A DNA stretch of 64,000 nt from Melieria omissa (lineage: Eukaryota; Arthropoda; Insecta; Diptera; Ulidiidae). This document shows, piece after piece, positions 11,401 to 22,390 of the stretch (the first letter of the stretch is position 1; each line of letters starts with the position of its first letter). The translations under genes and the position numbers were made by a program. The stretch spans positions 72,655,718 through 72,719,717 of the forward strand of contig OZ020267.1 of NCBI GenBank assembly GCA_963971225.1. The letters are read 5' to 3'. Under the pieces are notes generated by a model that saw only the letters and a list, made by a program, of their open reading frames with translations, did not search any database and was not told the DNA's origin.

Positions 11401-13770
11401 GACGGTTCATAGTTCGGTACACGGGCGAGAGTTAAGTACAGAAAATACGTATTTTATCAGATTTATCAAAAGCTGGGACTGGTTTCAACCGAAACAATGG
11501 TTAAAAGGAACTTGACAAACTCTTTACGGGCCTCAGAAGATTTCGAATGTACTATTCCCGCGATCGCCTGGCTGCCTGTCTTAGCTAACCCAACGATGGG
11601 CACCAGAAGTCTTCGGGCGCACTAATTCAGCATTCGGTTAGCTACCTGTATAACCAAACCTAATTTAAATCTATAATCTCAATACTCCGACGACCATGCA
11701 GCTTGCTCTAGGCAACTTCTGGTACCCTAGAATAGGCAACATGACAACAGTAAACGGGTATTTCTTACATCAGTATTCAATAATTTTAGAGGGCATGGTA
11801 ATTTTAGGGGAATTATGGCATAAAGACGATACAAATAAACAGATTGCGTTAAACAATGCCAAAGTGTTTTATTTTGGCTCATTCCAGTGATACGAACTAC
11901 GCTTGCGTTAGCCAACAGAACTAAATATCGTAACAAAACGTTTTTACATGACGCGTTCTTTCAAATTGTTCAAATAACTATTGAATCTATATTTGTTATT
12001 ATAAGTCTTGTAACACAGGAAACCCTTAATTAACTATAATCGCATTGTAGCACCCACAACACCGACACTCACTATTTACTAACCCGAGTAATTAGTTGAA
12101 AAAGTGCAGCAACCAATTACACATTTTGCTAATTAAATGAAAACCAACTAAAGGAAATGGTGACACAACCTTGACTCTTCATTAGCGTCGTAAATGAACC
12201 CAACATAATAATGTACAACAACAAAATCAAATCAGCACAACATTTTCCAAAACAACACGAACAACAATAACATTAAAAACCACACTAACAAGTTGACAAC
12301 AAGCCACGACGAAGCAAACTAAAATCTCAACTTTCAAAAACCGAAATGAACCGAAAATAAGATAACACAAAATTTATTGTTAACTAGTACGAAAGCGGTG
12401 AGACAATTTTCTTTCGCATGGCAAGTAAACAGCAGCAAGGAGCTGCACATAAAAAAGGGAATAACGAAAGAATAGGTATAAAAAAAATGTAAGGGATGCT
12501 GGCAACCAACTCTACCTCACTCGCAAGAAAATACACATTTTCAACAATTTGTGGACAATGATAATAGCGATGCTGCTCGCTGCTGCTGTTGTCCGGCCAG
12601 ACACAAACTCAGACTCGGCACTCGTCCTGCCAGTCAGGTCCTGCCACACGGCCAAGTGAACTGCACTTCGCACCGCTGCGCTTCGTTTCCTTGTGTCTTT
12701 GTTATTGTTGGGTTTCGGTTGCTGCCAGCTCCAATTTGGAAACAAGCTAAACTTGGGCGACATAAAGCTTGCACTTTAACCTGGAAATGGGTTTAAGTGC
12801 GCAGACCTTTGGGGAATTTATTTTTATTCGCTGTGCGTGGCAACAGTCACCAATGTTGCTAATGCGTTTAGTTGATTTTAATGATTCAGTGCGAATGGGG
12901 GTGTGTGTGAAAGAGGAGGTAATTGGGAAAAATTAAGAGGTTTCCTATGGCGTTTAATGCCAAGAGCAGACTAAGGGTTAATGTGGTGCTAATTTAGTTT
13001 AAATTGAATAAGGAATGGCATTACGAAAGAAGAATCTACTTTTTTGTTTTTGTAGTTGAAGTTCGATCTTTTACGCGAGCAAATTGTGACCAATTAATGC
13101 AGTTTTCATTGAAAGGTTTAGAGTTCACATCTCATTACACCTTCCAAGCCGAATACAATACCTCTTGCAATTCTGTAAAAGATATTTGAGCTACTAATTT
13201 GAATCGCTCAAATTGCTTTAGAAAAATTCGCTTCAAAAAGAGTTAAAAAAATATCCTCCATATTCTTCTATACTCAAATTTAACAATTTTCAAAAACATC
13301 ACTAACAAATATGGAAAACCCAATGCGTCCAATGATCCCATCACTGTTCCTTCAGCAGCTTACAGTTGACCTCAACTGTAGCTTTATTGAATCGACGCTT
13401 TGAGTAATAAAGTTTTTAATGTTTAATTATACTTAAAATAAAAATGAAATTACCAACTTCTAAAGCAATCACATCAAACGACAACTGTCACATTTGCATG
13501 ACAACAGACATGCCAAGAAAAAAGTGCAGGCAGCAAGTGTAAAGTTCATTTTACTCAGCAAAAATTTATGACAAACAAATCATACTAGAGATGTCAGTTT
13601 GCATAACTGTTAATGATAATGGAGTGTTTCAAATTTTTACACAATTTAAAAGCGATTAAAACTTTCACTAACTTAAAACATGCTGAATCGTTATAATTTT
13701 AAGATGAGTTAATAATGTTTGAATAGTTTCTAGTAAAAATCTAGTATAGGCCTCATCCTCATCGAGGGCG
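11401..13770. other. Non-coding stretch with one dispersed repeat
   Basis: Positions about 11841-11945 (ttggctcattccag, gatacgaactacgc, gccaacagaactaa) recur in diverged form at about 24361-24452. CAA/ACA-rich DNA lies around 12210-12300. The ORFs near 12512-12796 overlap on opposite strands and have no recognised domain. Confidence 0.5.
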
Positions 13771-13774
13771 CTAA

Positions 13775-14715
13775 CAGAGGCAGCTAACAAAGGGCTCTAA
13801 CAGAGGGTCCTAACAGAGGAAAATAACAGGAATCCCTCACTAACGTTACCAACAGAGAGTACTACAGAGGGCTCTAACAGAGAATATTGACAGACGTTCT
13901 TACAGAGCAAACTAAGAGAGAGCACTCACAAAAGTTACTAAAAAAAAGTTACTAAAAAGTTTAACAGAATAGATACTACCAGAGGGCACTTACATAGAGA
14001 GGATAGTAACAAAGAGCAATCACAGACGTTGATAACAGAGAACACACATTGAAGATACTAACAGCACAGATACCAACAGAGGACACTTGCAGAGGATACT
14101 AACAGTGGGCACTAACAGAGGACACCCACAAAAGGCGCTAACAGAGGATACTCACAGAGAACACTCACAAACGTTACTAACAGTGAGCACTTACAGGGAT
14201 ACTTACAGAGGGCTCTAACAGAGGATACTTACTATCATAGGCTACTAACAGAGGATACTAAGAGAGAGCACTCATAGACGTTACTAACAGAAGACACTAG
14301 CAGAGAGCACTTACAGAGCATACTACCAGAGGACACTCACAGGGGGCACTTACAGAGCATACTAACAGAGGGTTCTTACCGGGGACACTGACAGTGGGCA
14401 CTAACAAAGGCTGCTAAGAAAAGGCACTAACAGAGGGCTGTAACAGAAGATACTAACAAAGGACACTCAAAATGGATTCTCACAGAGGGCACACACAGAA
14501 GGTACTAACAGAGAGCACTAACAGAGGATACTAACAGAGGGCACTAACAGAGGGCTTAAACGGAGGATACTAACAGAGGGTACTAACAGAGAGCACTAAC
14601 AGAAGACACTAACAGAGGGCACTCATAAAGAATACTCACAAAGAGAGAGAGGATATTAACAGAGGGTACTAACGGAGGGCACTAACAGAAGACACTAACA
14701 GAGGGCACTAACATA
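13775..14715. repeat. Degenerate minisatellite, 13-14-bp unit (left part)
   Basis: About 70 imperfect units of the type ACTAACAGAGGGC, with variants ACTCACAGAGGA and ACTTACAGAG, run without a break. The array continues at 15503-15650 after the inserted 783-bp element. Unit length and sequence vary too much to code for a repeat protein. Confidence 0.9.
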
Positions 14716-14717
14716 TA

Positions 14718-15500
14718 GCCTATTTCCACTGAGCGCTTAACTGCAGTGAAGGGCTCTGTTAAATTTGAGAACTGTCAAGCGTTTCCAACGGAATCGAGTT
14801 AAATGCAACAGCTGTTTTTTGTTTACATTTTTATTTGGTCAAGCCAAATTCTGCATTTATTTCTGGGCTGTGGCTTACCCATCGCCGCCATCTGCTTGTA
14901 TACGTATGTATGGTTTCTTGTAGCCCCTCTACTGCATGAAAACTACTCCGCTTTCCTTCTCAACAGTCTAGGAATGTCTGCGTTTTCACATTTGTGAAAA
15001 TTTATTTCATTTGTTAATGTTTAGTTCATTTGTGACAGTTGTCAGCTGATTGATATCAGAGCTGTCTGAATTTTTAATGTCAAGAGGGTTCATGAGAAGT
15101 TCCACGTCTTTTATTTTCTTTTTTAGTATTTATTATTGGCTAATAATAGAAGTTTTGACTTTGATTATGACAGACGATATGTATTTTTGCGAAAAATTTA
15201 GTAAAAAGTAATTGTCTTGGCAAAAAATCTACCACACCGAACGCAAATCAAATCCCTTCTTCCGTTTGTGTTCGTACGGCTCTTACAGCGCCTGAAAGCA
15301 TGTTATCAAAATTTGTACATTTGTGAGTGTTGTCCCCCTATTTTAACATAACATTTTCTGTTAGACGTCTGTAAATGGCAAAACTGAGTTAACTCAGTTT
15401 TGAAAGTGAGTTAACTCAGTTTTTCACAACAACAATTTCATGGGAATTTGGGCATTTAAATGCGATGTCAAACTGCAGTTAAGGCCCAGTGGAAATAGGC
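14718..15500. mobile_element. Non-autonomous TIR DNA transposon inserted in the minisatellite
   Basis: The left end reads GCCTATTTCCACTG, then GCTTAACTGCAGT. The right end is its inverted complement (ACTGCAGTTAAGG, then CAGTGGAAATAGGC), giving inverted repeats of about 29 bp. TA flanks both sides (14716-14717 and 15501-15502), suggesting a TA target. The minisatellite resumes immediately outside. The interior has no transposase; it holds a palindrome-rich stretch near 15383-15423 built on GAGTTAACTC. The superfamily is not certain: TA targets occur in Tc1/mariner, but longer duplications cannot be excluded in repetitive DNA. Confidence 0.8.
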
Positions 15501-15502
15501 TA

Positions 15503-15650
15503 ATAGGGCTCGAACAGAGAGCACTAATAGGGAAAACTAACAGATAGCACTAACAGAAGATAGAAGCAGAGAGCACTCACAGAAGGTACTAACAGAGGGC
15601 AATAACAGAGAATACTTACTGAGGGTTCTAACAAAAAGTGCTAACCTGTA
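15503..15650. repeat. Degenerate minisatellite, 13-14-bp unit (right part)
   Basis: Units such as GCACTAACAGAAGAT and GGTACTAACAGAGGGC continue the array interrupted by the element at 14718-15500. Confidence 0.85.
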
Positions 15651-15654
15651 AATT

Positions 15655-17536
15655 TGTTTGCTACAAACTGTCATCCCTATGGATGCAGTGTCAACTTAAT
15701 GCCAAATCGATTCCATGCAGCTGTCCAACTAATGCAATTACGCTGGCTGAAACTTTACGCGTCCAAACTAATTGAAATTATGCGAAGTAGCGCAATCAAA
15801 TTGCATTTTTATTTTTTTAACATTTTCTATTCGTTTGGAATTTTTTAATTTGATAAACTACATGCTGGTGATTTTTGTTATCATCATCGACGGTCAATTT
15901 ATGAATCTTATTGCGCTAAAAGTTGTCAGCTGCTCTTTGGAAAGGACAACAAATTGCAATGAAGAAATTCTAATTTTAAGACTTCGAGAGCCAGAACTAA
16001 TCTGATTCGTTGATAAGTCCTGGCAAGTCTCTAATATTGGAAATTGCAAGGTCAAGCAAGTTGTCGAGGAAATGGTTAGGAGGAGGTGACCAATAGTTTC
16101 CTCTTTTTCTACTTTTACAACTAACTCAGAAGTACTAACTTTGTACACATTGTTAGGTACTTAAAGCCTGTCAAGTATTTAACCATTTTTACTTTCGTTA
16201 ATCACTGAAAGTAACTAAAATGGTACAAATGACAAAGAATGAAGACCAGACATACAAATGTCATTAAATATATTCAATTTTCAATCAGTCGGCCAACTGG
16301 GCCATTTTACAAGTCATTGACGCAAAACATGAAAAAGTGGCATTCAAGTGGTATGGGAAAATTTCCCATACGAGCAGCACTCACAGCGCTTCCTTTCACA
16401 GGTATGGTAGCACAATTCGAGTAAAGTCTGAATGTTACATTCGAATTGAAGTGTCCTCAACATTGCTTGTGGTCATCGAGCACTTTCTTGGTCAAGCAAT
16501 TTTAAGCGGTCAACGCAAAGCAAGCAATGTGAGTGGTTGAGTAGTGAAATTTGGTTACACCGCAAACTGAATAATTGAAGTGTGTAACTTGTAAATGTTG
16601 GCTCAAACACGAGTACACTTTATTTCATTACTCAAATGCAATTAGACAATTGAAAGAAAAAATGGTTTCAATGTAAATGTAACAATAAAGTTAAAGTGAT
16701 TCAATGGCGCAGTTATAAAAAATTAACAAATTCCTAAAGTCCAGCCTCCCCTTCGAAACGTTCTGGCTATGCTTCTGTAGTGAATAATTGCTTTTTACAC
16801 AACAAAAAAACACACGAAACACACACATACACACAAAGTTTCCTCTTTTTTTCTTTTCTCCGAAACAAAAGCACACTTGAGTACAGCCGCAACCACAGAA
16901 GACGCACTCACTCGAAAACACATTGAGCTGTTGCGTGTATTCGTAATTCAATATTGAAGAACAGTTAGCAACAAAGCATAACATTCAAATTGTAAAACAA
17001 AGCGCCAAAATACTCGTATGTAAGTTAAATGCCTCAGCTGTAAATGCCAACTGCCGACATGCTCGCATCAGCATATTTTTTCCATTTTTCTATTTTCTAC
17101 AAAGATGTTTTCCTGCATCATAAAAACAAAATGCTGCAAAAAGTAGCTGACAAAGAAACTGCTATTAGAAAAGCATACCGTAGCTTTTAGCATTGACCTG
17201 CATGCAAGAAGGACATCAATGCAGAGAAATTAAAAAATTGTTTCGAGAAAAATGTTGGAAAAACCCAAGCAAATTGGCTGTTTGTGAAAAATCTTCACTA
17301 AGGAAAGTAATGCATAAAGTGTTAAAATTGTTTCTTTGTATTTAAAATGCTGACCGGATAGTAAGGGATTTTCATATTTGTTGAAATTGTGGTCGTTGAA
17401 AAAGAGTTAAACTTTTGCATTTAAAACCTGAGATGTTAAAAGGTTCCATGGTGAACTAAAGTTGCGTTTTCTTACGTCATATACAATTTTCAATCAAGTT
17501 TGTATATGAATTTGATGAATGCTTGAAGCAACAGGA
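15655..17536. other. A+T-rich non-coding stretch
   Basis: ORFs here are below 100 codons and overlap on both strands. A near-perfect 21-bp palindrome (gtatgggaaa on each arm, one central base) sits near 16354-16374. CA/ACAC repeats lie near 16809-16835. No gene recognised. Confidence 0.55.
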
Positions 17537-17546
17537 GAGTCTGCTT

Positions 17547-17692
17547 CAGTGGCGCACACAGGGTGAGGGTTGGATGTTCAAACCCCCAAACTCAAAAATA
17601 TTTGGTACAAAATATGATTTCGAAATTGCATTCGTCACAAAAGTTGTACGCCACCCCCGTCCTCCCAAAATGAAATCCTCTGTGCTCCACTG
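17547..17692 (-). mobile_element. hAT-type MITE, 146 bp, with a perfect 8-bp target duplication
   Basis: Ends are CAGTGGCGCACACAG and its complement CTGTGCTCCACTG. The 8-bp direct repeat GTCTGCTT flanks the element exactly (17539-17546 and 17693-17700). An 8-bp duplication with CAGTG-type ends is characteristic of the hAT superfamily. Read on the minus strand it matches the copy at 30419-30558 along its length. There is no coding capacity. Fragments of the family lie near 2960 and 9015. Confidence 0.9.
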
Positions 17693-17739
17693 GTCTGCTT
17701 GCTGTGTCTGAAGCCCTAAGAAAAATTTATCTAAAGCCT

Positions 17740-18374
17740 GTGAGTAGACTGAGAGTCACTTAGAGTTACTTAGTCTGATACTGACAGTCTGAGTCTATGA
17801 CTTCGAACTTTAAATATCTGCTGAAGATGTGGTAGTGATGAAGAGGGAAAAGAAAGAGAGATAAACTCCGCTTGTTCCACTGCCTGGTTTTTAAAAAAAG
17901 ATGGACTCTGTACCATGGCTTCAAAGTTCTTAACGGCATAGTTGCTGGATCATTTCAATGTCATTAAGAGATCAAAATGTTTTGAATTCGTAGACAGAAA
18001 CGTAGCTTCGAACTGAAACTGTATAATTCTGATACTCAGAATCTGAATCAGTTAAGTTGCTGGATCATTATAGCTTCATCAAGAGATCATAATGATTTGA
18101 ATCTGCAGACGAAAACAAAACTTCGAACAGAACCTTAATACCTGATACTCAGAATAGAAAAGAGTAGAAAAAAACATAAGAGCTAAATAATTTTAACTTC
18201 ATAAAATGCTCGAAGTATCTCCCGACGGAAACAAAGTTTCGAACTGTAACTGAATTAGTCTAATAAACAGAATTTTAAACAGCAAAGCTGTTGGATCAGT
18301 TTAGCTTCATCAAGAGTTTGTTGTTTGTGTTTGAATGTTTGAATCTGCAGATGGAAACAAAGCTCTAAACAGTA
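17740..18374. repeat. Complex tandem array, left part (about 113-118-bp sub-units)
   Basis: Sub-units share blocks such as gttgctggatca (17942 and 18055), gacagaaacgtagcttcgaac and gatactcagaatctga. A larger period is also visible: the block ccactgcctgg/aagttcttaacggcatag (about 17876-17942) recurs in the right part as ccactgcctgattc/aagttcttaacgggtgtag (about 21977-22034). The array is split by the RTE element. Confidence 0.8.
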
Positions 18375-18414
18375 TCTTATTACTTACTTACTTACTTACT
18401 TAACTGGCCATAAC

Positions 18415-18430
18415 AACCCGTTATCGGGTT
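18415..18430 (-). other. Hairpin across the RTE stop codon/3' UTR
   Basis: AACCCG and CGGGTT can pair around a four-base loop, forming a 6-bp stem that covers the end of the reading frame and the start of the 37-base 3' UTR. RTE proteins are thought to recognise structured 3' ends of their RNA; that this hairpin is the signal is inference. Confidence 0.5.
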
Positions 18431-21400
18431 ACGGCCTGCCGCAAAACTTCTCTCCAGGCGCCTCTGCTTCGCGCGCGCCTTCTCCAGTTGGTCACACCAA
18501 GAGATACCAGGGCCTCTTCCACTTGGTCCTTCCACCGGAGACACGGCCTCCCTCTTCGCCGTCGACCTCCAACCATCGCATCGAATGCCTTTTTCGCCGG
18601 AGCTTCGTCGTCCATGCGGCAGACATGACCGAGCCAGCGTAGCCGCTGGATGTTAATTCGCTGCGCTACGTCCATGTCCTTATACAGCTCATACAGCTCG
18701 TTATTGGTTCGTATGCGATAGTCGTCACCAACCCGAACAGGGCCGAAGATTTTGCGAAGCACCTTCCTCTCGAACACTCCAAGGGCCGCTATGTCGTTTC
18801 GTGTCATTGTCCATGCTTCAGCGCCATAGAGGAGCACGGGCAAGATAAGCGTCCTATAGAGTGCAAGTTTTGTCGGTCGAGAGAGGTCTCTACTTCTCAA
18901 TTGCCTACCGAGACCGTAGTAGCACCTGTTGGCAAGAGTTATCCTTCGCTTTATCTCCAGACTGACATCATTGCTGCTGTTGATGGCGGTGCCAAGGTAG
19001 ACGAATTCCTTGACAACTTCAAAAGCATACCTGTCGGCCTCGACGTGAGACCCTAGCCGCTGCGAGTCCCTGCGTGTAGACAGCATATACTTCGTCTTGC
19101 CCTCATTTACCACCAGACCCATTTTGGCAGATTCTCTTTCGATAGCCGCAAAGGCAGCGGTGACATCTCGCTTGTTACGTCCGATGACATCAATATCATC
19201 AGCGTAAGCAAGGAGCTGGACACTTTTGTTGAAAATTGTGCCATTACGATGTACACCGGCCTTGCGCAGAACACTCTCCATGGTGAAGTTGAAGAGGTCG
19301 CAGGACAAAGGATCGCCCTGTCTGAAACCTCGAACGGTATCAAAGGGGTCGGAGAGGTCACTTCCAACCTTGACGGAGCTGCGCGTATTGCTCAACGTCG
19401 CTCTGCAAAGTCTAACGAGCTTTGCAGGGATACCAAGTTCAGACAATGCGGCATATAGGCGATCCCTTATCGGGCTATCGAATGCTGCCTTGTAATCGAT
19501 GAAGAGATGGTGTGTATCGATTTGGTTCTCATGGGTCTTCTCCAGGATTTGGCGCAGAGTGAATATCTGGTCGATGGTGGACTTACCAGGTCTAAAGCCG
19601 CACTGATAAGGTCCAATCAGCGCCTTGGCGAGTGGCTTTAGTCTTTCACATAATACGCTCGTCAGGACCTTGTATGCAATGGGAAGTAGGCTGATACCCC
19701 TGTAGTTGGCGCATATTGTTGGGTCGCCTTTCTTCAGCACAGGACAAAGGGCACTGAGGTTCCAATCGTTGGGCATTCGTTCCTCCAGCCATATTTTGCA
19801 AATGAGCTGATGCATGCACCCAATCAGCTCACCGCCGCCGGCCTTGAACAATTCAGCTGGTAGCCCATCCGGCCCTGCAGCTTTGTTGTTCTTGAGTCGC
19901 TGGATAGCGACCCGGACCTCGTCATGGCTGGGCGGTGGCACATCCACACCGTCGTCGTCGATTGGTGCCATCTGGACATCTTCACCACTGGCGGTATTGT
20001 TCCCTTCGTCGCCTGCGAGCAGCTTGGTGAAGTGCTCCTTCCACAACCTCAGCACACCCTGCGCATCCGTAACCAGATCCCCGTTTTCGTCTCTGCAAGA
20101 AGATGCCCCAGGCTTAAATCCTTCCGTAAGACGCTTAACTTTTTGGAAGAATTTTCGGGCGTCATTCCTGCTCCTGCACTCCTCGATTTCCTCACGCTCG
20201 CGCCTTTCTTGCTCCCGTTTCTTGCGTCTAAAAAGGCACCTCTCTTTCTTCCTCTCCTCCCGGTATTTTTCTGTCATGGCTCGCGTGGCGGCCGACTGCA
20301 GGGTCTTCTTGTATGCAGCATTCTTCACTGCAGTGGCTGCGCGACACTCTTCATCGTACCATTGGTTTTTTGGTGGTGGGCGTCGAAAACCAAGGACATT
20401 TTCTGCGGCGACGCGCATAGAGTGGGATAAGTGAGCCCATAATCCGCCGATGTCATCAGGTGGAGAGGGGGAGCGACCGAGCTGGTTGGAGAGTTGAGCG
20501 GAGTAGGCTTCGGCTACCCCTTGTGATCGCAGCTTACTGATGTCCAGCTTTCTTCGCAAACTAGGTTGTGCGGTCTTCGCTGCGCAAAGACGCATGCGTA
20601 CCTTGGCTGCAACAAGGTAGTGGTCCGAGTCGATGTTGGGTCCTCGGAACGTGCGCACATCTAGAATGCTAGAAGCATGCCTTCCATCAATCACAATGTG
20701 ATCAATCTGGTTGCGGGTGGATTGATCGGGGGATAACCAGGTGGCCTTGTGGATATCGAGGTGCTGGAATCTGGTGCTACTAACTACCATGTTTCGTGCC
20801 GCGGCGAAATCGATCAGCCTCAGACCGTTGTTCGAAGTGGTCCCATGGAGGCTGAACTGCCCGACTGTGGGGCCAAAGATGCCTTCTCGCCCGACCTTTG
20901 CGTTGAAGTCCCCGAGGACAATTTTGACGTCATGGGCCGGGCACCTGTCGTAGACGTCCTCGAGCTTCGCATAGAAGGCATCCTTGGTCGCATCGTCCTT
21001 CTCTTCCGTCGGGGCGTGCGCGCAAATCAGGCTGATGCTAAAGTATTTAGCTTTGATGCGGATCGAAGCCAGCCGTTCGTTCACCGGAGTGAACCGAGAG
21101 ACGTGGTGGCGAAGTCTCTTGCTGACCACAAATCCGCAGCCAAATTCGCGCTTCTCCGCATGGCAGCTGTAGTAGATATCGCAGTCTGCTCGCTTGGAGC
21201 AACCTTGTCCTGTCCATCGCATTTCCTGGATGGCGGTGATGTCAGCCTTACATTTCGTGAGGGCTTCCGCCAGTTGGATAGAGGCACCTTCCCTATAGAG
21301 GGTCCGGACATTCCAGGTGCATATCCTCAAATCATGGTCCTTGAATCGTTTGCTGTGGTCGTCAACATTGTGGGTTCCTTCCGAGGCTTGCTTTTTGGCT

Positions 21401-21453
21401 TTCATTGGTATTTGGTTTTCCGTGGCGGGCACCAAACCCTGCGCACAACCCAA
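18421..21453 (-). CDS. RTE-type endonuclease/reverse transcriptase (1010 residues)
   Basis: This protein would nick target DNA and copy its own RNA at the nick (target-primed reverse transcription). An apurinic-type endonuclease spans about residues 43-295: TWNV with Asn47, IQEMRW with Glu77, GDFNAK with Asp182/Asn184, NQIDHI with Asp251, and SDH at 276-278. A basic coiled linker follows (about 395-425, rich in RKKRE). The reverse transcriptase spans about 515-830: NNKAAGPDG, NYRGISLL, FIDYKAAFD (Asp653), GFRQGDPLS and the catalytic YADD at 750-753. A C-terminal segment carries WLGHVCRMDDE. All key residues are present, and the length suits RTE proteins of roughly 1000 residues. The first ATG is used; a start at Met17 is possible. 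Predicted genes of this type in insects are often mislabelled craniofacial development protein 2-like. Confidence 0.95.
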   Translation of the reverse strand: MGCAQGLVPATENQIPMKAKKQASEGTHNVDDHSKRFKDHDLRICTWNVRTLYREGASIQLAEALTKCKADITAIQEMRWTGQGCSKRADCDIYYSCHAEKREFGCGFVVSKRLRHHVSRFTPVNERLASIRIKAKYFSISLICAHAPTEEKDDATKDAFYAKLEDVYDRCPAHDVKIVLGDFNAKVGREGIFGPTVGQFSLHGTTSNNGLRLIDFAAARNMVVSSTRFQHLDIHKATWLSPDQSTRNQIDHIVIDGRHASSILDVRTFRGPNIDSDHYLVAAKVRMRLCAAKTAQPSLRRKLDISKLRSQGVAEAYSAQLSNQLGRSPSPPDDIGGLWAHLSHSMRVAAENVLGFRRPPPKNQWYDEECRAATAVKNAAYKKTLQSAATRAMTEKYREERKKERCLFRRKKREQERREREEIEECRSRNDARKFFQKVKRLTEGFKPGASSCRDENGDLVTDAQGVLRLWKEHFTKLLAGDEGNNTASGEDVQMAPIDDDGVDVPPPSHDEVRVAIQRLKNNKAAGPDGLPAELFKAGGGELIGCMHQLICKIWLEERMPNDWNLSALCPVLKKGDPTICANYRGISLLPIAYKVLTSVLCERLKPLAKALIGPYQCGFRPGKSTIDQIFTLRQILEKTHENQIDTHHLFIDYKAAFDSPIRDRLYAALSELGIPAKLVRLCRATLSNTRSSVKVGSDLSDPFDTVRGFRQGDPLSCDLFNFTMESVLRKAGVHRNGTIFNKSVQLLAYADDIDVIGRNKRDVTAAFAAIERESAKMGLVVNEGKTKYMLSTRRDSQRLGSHVEADRYAFEVVKEFVYLGTAINSSNDVSLEIKRRITLANRCYYGLGRQLRSRDLSRPTKLALYRTLILPVLLYGAEAWTMTRNDIAALGVFERKVLRKIFGPVRVGDDYRIRTNNELYELYKDMDVAQRINIQRLRWLGHVCRMDDEAPAKKAFDAMVGGRRRRGRPCLRWKDQVEEALVSLGVTNWRRRARSRGAWREVLRQAVTR

Positions 21454-21661
21454 ATTTTAAGTCCTGGGGATAGGACTCGCTGCACACATTAGTTCACTAT
21501 TCAGCGGATGCCAAATAGCTATCCAGAAGGGCCGCGCGGAGGCTGTGCATCAGCTTGGATTGGACAGGGACAAGGATCGTTCTGGCGTTCGCCAGGTTGA
21601 ACGCAATCAGAGACTTTACCTTGTATGTCCGCTCCCTTCCTTCCTATCTTCTTCTTATTAC

Positions 21662-22390
21662 CTGATGCTAAAAATCTTGAATAGAAAATTTGCTGGAGCA
21701 TTTCAACTTCATGAAAAGCTCGAAGTATTTTAAATCTGCCGACAGAAACGAAGTTTCGAACTGAAAGTGAATGAGTATGATACTCAAAATCTGACACAGT
21801 AAAGACGAAAATGAAGCTTCGAACCCAGACTGAGTAAATCTCAGGTCCAGAGTCTGATACTCGTACTCAGAGACTCAAAGTCAGAGTCTTTTTGGACTAT
21901 CACTGGATTTTAAACATTTGCTGAAACTGCCGTAGATATGAAGAAGATGTAGAAATGGCAAATCTCTGCTTGTACCACTGCCTGATTCTCCAAGAATACA
22001 GACTCCGTACTTTCTTAAGTTCTTAACGGGTGTAGCTAGGCAGTACCTATGCTGGATCCTTTGAGCTTATAAGGAGATCGAAGTGATTTGATTCTGAATA
22101 CCGAAATGAAGCCTCGAGCTGAGATTGTTTAAGACCCCTCAGGTATTTAAAGAGAGAGACTCAGAGATTTAAAGTTTGAGTTTTATTTGAAAAAAGGTCT
22201 GAATGTCATATCCGCTGAAGCTGTTGTAGAGCTGCTCTGCATGAACATGAACTGTGTTGTCTCAAAGTTCTTAAAGCGTGCAGTTAAAGCAATAAAGTGT
22301 CTGAATCATTTTAGCTTCACCAACAGATGAAAGTTATATGAACTTAGTCCCTCAAAAACTTGTCTCCATGTATTCAATTTATAAATAAAT
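21662..22390. repeat. Complex tandem array, right part
   Basis: Blocks ttgctggagcatttcaacttc, gccgacagaaacgaagtttcgaac and gatactcaaaatctga (about 21691-21795) correspond to the left part at 17942-18060. ccactgcctgattc and gttcttaacgggtgtagc then repeat the larger period. A third, more diverged copy of the larger unit seems to begin near 22190 (gctgaagctgttgtaga; gttcttaaagcgtgcagtt). Confidence 0.75.

Larger units (their letters stand above)
18384..21652 (-). mobile_element. Full-length RTE-clade non-LTR retrotransposon, 3.27 kb
   Basis: A 9-bp direct repeat TCTTATTAC flanks the element (18375-18383 and 21653-21661), and the array it interrupts continues on both sides. Read on the minus strand it has a 5' leader of about 199 bp, one long ORF and a very short 3' UTR. 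It ends in four GTAA units that merge with the target duplication. A single apurinic-endonuclease/RT protein, a tiny 3' UTR and a tetranucleotide tail are hallmarks of the RTE clade. No frameshift or stop is present, so insertion looks recent and the copy could be autonomous. Confidence 0.93.

Noticed and set aside
13775..15650. CRISPR-like array of short direct repeats
   Set aside because: Units are contiguous and degenerate without unique spacers, and the genome is eukaryotic.
19814..21492. Plus-strand ORFs of up to 247 codons
   Set aside because: They lie antisense to the RTE reading frame and reflect its composition; no domains.
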